64,000 bases of DNA from Maribacter caenipelagi (lineage in GTDB: Bacteria > Bacteroidota > Bacteroidia > Flavobacteriales > Flavobacteriaceae), in the NCBI RefSeq assembly GCF_004364175.1, contig NZ_SNZW01000011.1, forward strand, positions 372,001-436,000, read 5' to 3'. Positions 60,432 to 64,000 of this stretch are shown one piece after another; position 1 is the stretch's first letter, and each line of letters begins with the position of its first letter. The notes below the pieces were generated by a model. It was given only the letters and a program-made list of their open reading frames with translations. It was not told where the DNA came from and ran no database searches. The translations under genes and the position numbers were made by a program.

Positions 60432-60449
60432 TTTTAGACAAAACTAAAA
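60432..60449. promoter_or_regulatory. Candidate DtxR-family operator between TonB receptor and regulator
   Basis: TTTTAGACAAAACTAAAA is an interrupted palindrome (arms TTTTAG and CTAAAA, 6-base centre). It starts 11 bases upstream of the TonB receptor ATG, covers that gene's -7 box (60439-60446, minus strand) and ends 3 bases before the -33 TTG of the regulator promoter. The arms resemble the TTAG/CTAA half-sites of DtxR-type boxes. Confidence 0.65.
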
Positions 60450-60451
60450 AA

Positions 60452-60480
60452 TTGTTTTTACGTATAAAAATGTATTTTTG
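60452..60480 (+). promoter_or_regulatory. Promoter of the DtxR-family regulator
   Basis: TTG at 60452-60454, an 18-base spacer and TATTTTTG at 60473-60480 match the Bacteroidota consensus. Start of transcription near 60487 leaves about 12 leader bases before the ATG at 60499 and excludes the upstream TTG codon at 60478 as start. Confidence 0.75.
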
Positions 60481-60498
60481 TGTTTATATTGTTTTTAC

Positions 60499-61161
60499 AT
60501 GACATTATCTGAAGAAGATTACATAAAAGCTATTTATCATTTAAGCGAGTTCAATAGTAAGTCTGTTGCTACCAATGCCATAGCAGAGCAGATGAAGACG
60601 AAGCCGTCGTCAGTTACCGATATGATCAAAAAGCTAGCGGAAAAGTCTTTGGTGAATTATAAAAAGTACCAAGGTGTGTCACTTTCTGAAAAGGGAAGGT
60701 TGGTAGCACTCTCTATCATTAGAAAGCATCGTTTATGGGAAGTGTTTTTGGTAGACAAATTAAATTTTTCTTGGGATGAAGTCCACGTTGTAGCCGAGCA
60801 ATTGGAACATATAAAGAGCGATGCTTTAATAGATAAATTAGATGCTCATTTAGGGTTTCCGAAAGTGGATCCGCACGGAGACCCGATCCCTAATAAAGAC
60901 GGAGTGTTTACCAAATCTGTAAAAAAGTTAATAAGCGAATTACCAGTTGGTAGTCAAGGCGTTTGTGTTGGGGTTAATGATTCGTCGGCAGCTTTTTTAA
61001 AGTTTTTAGATAAAAATAAAATCTCTTTAGGCGATACTTTTAAAATATTGGAAATTGAAGAGTTTGATGAATCCGTTACTATTTCTACACGATCAGGGTC
61101 TATCAGAATATCCAAACAAATAGCAACGAATTTATTTTTAGAGATCGTAGATGTAGAGTAG
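60499..61161 (+). CDS. DtxR/MntR-family metal-dependent regulator with FeoA-like domain
   Basis: This regulator of about 220 residues has a winged helix (MTLSEEDYIKAIYHLSEF, SVATNAIAEQMKTKPSSVTDMIKKL), the dimerisation and metal-binding helices with His and Glu residues (RKHRLWEVFLVDKL, VHVVAEQLEHIKSDAL, HLGFPKVDPHGDPIP), and a C-terminal FeoA/SH3-like domain (LPVGSQGVCVGVNDSS). It represses metal-uptake genes when loaded with Mn(II) or Fe(II). It lies between a divergent TonB receptor and a downstream ZIP transporter (26 bases away). A palindrome at 60432-60449 is its likely site. Confidence 0.92.
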   Translation: MTLSEEDYIKAIYHLSEFNSKSVATNAIAEQMKTKPSSVTDMIKKLAEKSLVNYKKYQGVSLSEKGRLVALSIIRKHRLWEVFLVDKLNFSWDEVHVVAEQLEHIKSDALIDKLDAHLGFPKVDPHGDPIPNKDGVFTKSVKKLISELPVGSQGVCVGVNDSSAAFLKFLDKNKISLGDTFKILEIEEFDESVTISTRSGSIRISKQIATNLFLEIVDVE

Positions 61162-61187
61162 TTTTTAACTGATTAATTTTTGAAATT

Positions 61188-62009
61188 ATGGAAGAAATTA
61201 TAGCGTATTTTGAATCGATAGACCCAGTATTAGCTGCGTTTTATGCGACATTATTTACTTGGGGGCTAACTGCAGCCGGTGCTGCTTTGGTTTTTCTATT
61301 CAAGACAATGAACCGTGCTGTCTTAGATGGTATGTTGGGTTTCACTGGCGGAGTTATGGTTGCGGCAAGTTTCTGGAGCTTACTGGCGCCTGGTATAGAA
61401 ATGAGCCCAGGAGAAGGGTTTGTTAAGGTAATACCAGCAGCCGTTGGTTTTTTCTTAGGTGCCATGTTTATTTTTGGATTGGATAAAGTATTACCGCACT
61501 TACATATTAATTTTAAAGAGAGTGAAGCAGAAGGCGTAAAGACTCCTTGGCGTAGAACCACCTTGTTGACCTTAGCCATTACACTCCATAACATACCGGA
61601 AGGTTTAGCGGTCGGGGTTCTATTTGGCGGAGTAGCAGCTGGTTTTGATGGTGCATCTATTGGTGGTGCCGTCGCATTGGCGCTAGGTATAGGTTTGCAG
61701 AATTTTCCAGAGGGTTTCGCCGTAGCTATGCCGTTAAGAAGACATGGTTTAAGTAGAAGTAAGAGTTTTATGTTCGGTCAGGCATCTGCACTTGTAGAAC
61801 CAATTGCTGCTGTTTTAGGGGCATGGGCAGTGATGACTTTTCAGCCTATTTTACCTTATGCACTTTCATTTGCCGCTGGTGCAATGATTTTTGTTGTGGT
61901 GGAGGAAGTGATACCAGAAACGCAGCAAGATAAATACACCGATATTGCTACAATGGGCTTCATTGGCGGTTTTATAATTATGATGACTTTAGATGTTGGG
62001 TTAGGGTAA
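61188..62009 (+). CDS. ZIP-family metal transporter (GufA-like)
   Basis: This 273-residue protein has about eight membrane helices. The two metal-path motifs of GufA-type ZIP proteins are HNIPEGLAVGVLFGG in helix 4 and QNFPEGFAVAMPLRRHG in helix 5. A further EPIAAVLGAWA in helix 6 and VVEEVIPE in helix 7 add acidic ligands. ZIP proteins import Zn, Mn or Fe across the inner membrane. Co-transcription with the DtxR-type regulator suggests Mn or Fe and metal-repressed expression. Together with the TonB receptor it gives a full route across both membranes. Confidence 0.93.
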   Translation: MEEIIAYFESIDPVLAAFYATLFTWGLTAAGAALVFLFKTMNRAVLDGMLGFTGGVMVAASFWSLLAPGIEMSPGEGFVKVIPAAVGFFLGAMFIFGLDKVLPHLHINFKESEAEGVKTPWRRTTLLTLAITLHNIPEGLAVGVLFGGVAAGFDGASIGGAVALALGIGLQNFPEGFAVAMPLRRHGLSRSKSFMFGQASALVEPIAAVLGAWAVMTFQPILPYALSFAAGAMIFVVVEEVIPETQQDKYTDIATMGFIGGFIIMMTLDVGLG

Positions 62010-62072
62010 TAATTTAGTTTTAACTAACAGCAGTAATTTTATATTTGAACAATTAATTACATAATTAAGCGT

Positions 62073-63083
62073 ATGGGTATTTTAAAATATAGTTTTTTGC
62101 TTTCGGTGGTATTCTTAAAATGTGGTAAAGCTCAGGACATAGTAAATCCAGTAAATGATGAGCAAACTAGTATAGTTGACTCAGTAAACTACAGAGATGA
62201 AATGCGCTCGTTTGTTATTAATTTGAGCGAGTATGCCAAAAATGTAAAGCCTAGCTTTAATATTATTCCGCAAAATGGAATAGAATTAATTACTAAAAAA
62301 GAAGATGCTAAGGGTAGCGTTTACACAGATTATTTAAATGCCATAGACGCACAGGGTCAAGAAAATTTGTTTTACGGTTATAAAAGAGATAATGCAAAGA
62401 CACCTACCTCCGTTACCGATTATATGGTCAACTATTTAAAAGTATCACAAGATTATAACAATGAGATCTTTGTTATTGATTATTGTAAATCTGATAGTGA
62501 TGTTGAAAATGCTATAGAAAAAAACTTAGACCTGGATTTTATTCCATTTGCGGCACCAGAACGAGATTTAACGGTAATTCCTGAAATTTCTGAATCATTA
62601 CCAATATCTACAAAAAATATATCCTCTTTAAAAGATGCCAATAACTTTTTATTTTTTGTAAATTATTCTGATTATGATTCAAAAAATGATGTAATTGAAG
62701 CAATTTCAGCAACAGATTATGATGTAGTATTTATGGATTTGTTTTTCAATGACGGCTCTGAATTTGGAAGAACTATGATTGAACGTTTAAAAGTAAAATC
62801 AGATGGTACTAAGCGCTTAGTATTATGTTATATGAGTATAGGCGAAGCGGAAGATTACAGGTTTTATTGGAATACTGTATGGCATAATCAAAAACCGGTT
62901 TGGTTAGAGGAAGAGAATCCAAACTGGCCAGGAAACTATAAAGTAAAGTATTGGGATCCGGAATGGCAAAGTATTATTTTCGGTTCGGAAAATGCTTATT
63001 TAGACGCTATTTTAGCAGTGAACTTCGATGGTGTTTATTTAGATATTATCGATGGATTTGAGTATTTCGAAAACAAAAACTAG
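62073..63083 (+). CDS. GH114/TM1410-like exported glycosidase with apparently circularly permuted barrel
   Basis: This 336-residue exported protein (leader LKYSFLLSVVFLKCGKA) matches the endo-alpha-1,4-polygalactosaminidase (GH114, TM1410-like) family, but in rearranged order. Residues 40-170 hold what are normally strands 5-8 (NIIPQNG 63-69, ENLFYGY 97-103, IFVIDY 132-137, FIPFAAPERD 156-165). Residues 190-336 hold strands 1-4 (FLFFVNYSDYD, DVVFMDLF, LVLCYMSIGEAEDYRFYW, WPGNYKVKYWDPEW, GVYLDIIDGFEYF), and the stop follows directly. All eight strands are present once, so a complete barrel could form. A -7 box TATATTTG (62040-62047) precedes it. A PelF-like gene follows, suggesting a role on a galactosamine-rich exopolysaccharide. 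Confidence 0.82.
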   Translation: MGILKYSFLLSVVFLKCGKAQDIVNPVNDEQTSIVDSVNYRDEMRSFVINLSEYAKNVKPSFNIIPQNGIELITKKEDAKGSVYTDYLNAIDAQGQENLFYGYKRDNAKTPTSVTDYMVNYLKVSQDYNNEIFVIDYCKSDSDVENAIEKNLDLDFIPFAAPERDLTVIPEISESLPISTKNISSLKDANNFLFFVNYSDYDSKNDVIEAISATDYDVVFMDLFFNDGSEFGRTMIERLKVKSDGTKRLVLCYMSIGEAEDYRFYWNTVWHNQKPVWLEEENPNWPGNYKVKYWDPEWQSIIFGSENAYLDAILAVNFDGVYLDIIDGFEYFENKN

Positions 63084-63236
63084 TGCTATTTCTATTAGGT
63101 ATTTCATCGATCAGCACCTTGCTTTTAACCGTTAATAGATAAAATAAAGAACTTCAACAATTAATAATTAAAAGTCTTTTTATTAGCTTTTTCTTTGAAC
63201 TTGGGAGCAAAATTTCACTCTCTCAAAAAAAGTTTA

Positions 63237-64000
63237 ATGGATTCTGAAAATTCTAAGAAAGTACTTTTAATTTGTGAAGGAACATATCCCTTCAATACAG
63301 GGGGCGTTTCCACTTGGGCAAACGACCTTTGTACTCAAATTAAGGATACGGACTTTGTAATCTACTCTATAAATGCCAATGTAGAAGTACGCACAAAGTA
63401 CCCAATTGGCGATAATGTAAAAGATATTATTCAGGTACCTATGTGGTCTCCTGAGGAACCTTTAGACTGTGTAGATTACGATATTAAGTACTCGGATATA
63501 TTACAAAAAAAAGAGCGAACATCACCTAATGTAATTACAGCTCAATTTAAAAGCAATTTTCATTTATTTATTAATGAACTATACAAGCAGGAAACAAATA
63601 TATCTATTCTAAATAACTGTTTTTATCAGATGTGGTCTTACTTCCAAGAGTACGATTATAAGGCTACCATGTGCAGTAATATCATTTGGGAAACGTTTTG
63701 TGATGCTATAAAAGAATCTTTGCCTGAACATGAGTTAAGTGAGGTGACTCTGGAAGATATTACCATTGGCTTAAGATGGATTTATAGGTTCTTAATACCT
63801 ATGGCGGTCAAAGTACCAAAGGTAAATATTAGTCATGTAACCATTTCTGGAGTAGCGGTTATACCAGCGCTAGCATTAAAGTATCAATATAATACCCCCA
63901 TTTTAGTTACTGAACATGGCGTTTTTATTAGAGAAAGATTATTGGCTATAAGCTCTAGTGATTATTCTTATTTTTTAAAAGATATGCTTATTAAGTTTTC
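63237..64000 (+). CDS. PelF-like GT4 glycosyltransferase (DUF3492), 3' end outside window
   Basis: The first 254 codons are visible from the ATG at 63237. The start, KVLLICEGTYPFNTGGVSTW, matches the PelF/DUF3492 opening, and ISGVAVIPALALKYQY then PILVTEHGVFIRERLLAI matches the conserved TEHGIYxRER block. PelF is the cytosolic polymerase that makes the cationic, galactosamine-rich Pel exopolysaccharide from UDP-sugars. The rest of the GT4 domain and any PelG, PelE or PelD partners should lie to the right. It follows the GH114-like gene by 153 bases, with a weak -7 box TTTCTTTG at 63190-63197. Confidence 0.85.
   Translation, partial: MDSENSKKVLLICEGTYPFNTGGVSTWANDLCTQIKDTDFVIYSINANVEVRTKYPIGDNVKDIIQVPMWSPEEPLDCVDYDIKYSDILQKKERTSPNVITAQFKSNFHLFINELYKQETNISILNNCFYQMWSYFQEYDYKATMCSNIIWETFCDAIKESLPEHELSEVTLEDITIGLRWIYRFLIPMAVKVPKVNISHVTISGVAVIPALALKYQYNTPILVTEHGVFIRERLLAISSSDYSYFLKDMLIKF

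Noticed and set aside
62073-63083. Frameshifted or truncated GH114 gene
   Set aside because: All eight expected strand motifs occur once in a single open frame with signal peptide and stop, and the flanks contain no continuation in other frames; permutation explains it better.

Overview
The window looks like a chromosomal segment of a marine-type Flavobacteriaceae bacterium (Bacteroidota). It is AT-rich and has SusC/SusD pairs, TonB receptors with carboxypeptidase-like N-termini, LytTR two-component genes, a lycopene cyclase and TAnnTTTG-type promoters. Shine-Dalgarno sites are essentially absent. Genus cannot be fixed from the sequence. I saw no rRNA, tRNA, CRISPR array, phage or insertion sequence.

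Layout. 0.0-5.4 kb: a partial MarC protein, a DUF3109 protein, a LytT/LytS operon, two unknown envelope proteins and a gene-poor gap. 5.7-18.4 kb: an accessory sugar locus with two GMC dehydrogenases carrying a C-x5-C-x3-C cluster motif, a Tat-type small subunit, three xylose-isomerase-like TIM barrels in different compartments, a Gfo/Idh/MocA oxidoreductase, a NupG-like MFS permease and two DUF1080 lipoproteins. Together they fit oxidation of glycosides to 3-keto-glycosides followed by cleavage. 18.5-20.5 kb: yicC-gmk-nadD. 20.6-25.1 kb: a PiT-PhoU phosphate transporter and satellites, with two sets of 11-bp-phased AAGGTTA repeats that look like PHO boxes. 25.1-34.9 kb: mostly housekeeping (dgt, dxs, tadA, csp, aspS), plus a ClC protein lacking the gating glutamate. 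34.9-41.6 kb: a TetR-controlled RND efflux operon. 41.7-42.6 kb: an ECF sigma factor with a small membrane partner. 42.7-55.8 kb: a SusC-SusD-VCBS-vanadium haloperoxidase/PAP2-VCBS operon with a divergent GntR-type regulator. 55.9-58.1 kb: polyprenyl synthase and crtY. 58.1-62.0 kb: a metal-uptake module (TonB receptor, DtxR regulator, ZIP transporter) with a palindrome over the divergent promoters. 62.1-64.0 kb: a GH114-type protein whose (beta/alpha)8 barrel appears circularly permuted by exactly half a barrel, followed by the start of a PelF-like glycosyltransferase. This suggests a Pel-like exopolysaccharide locus continuing to the right.

The strongest candidates for something undescribed are the half-barrel-permuted GH114 protein next to PelF, the SusCD/VCBS/haloperoxidase operon of unknown substrate, and the PHO-box-like control of the PiT transporter together with a solitary secreted domain protein.
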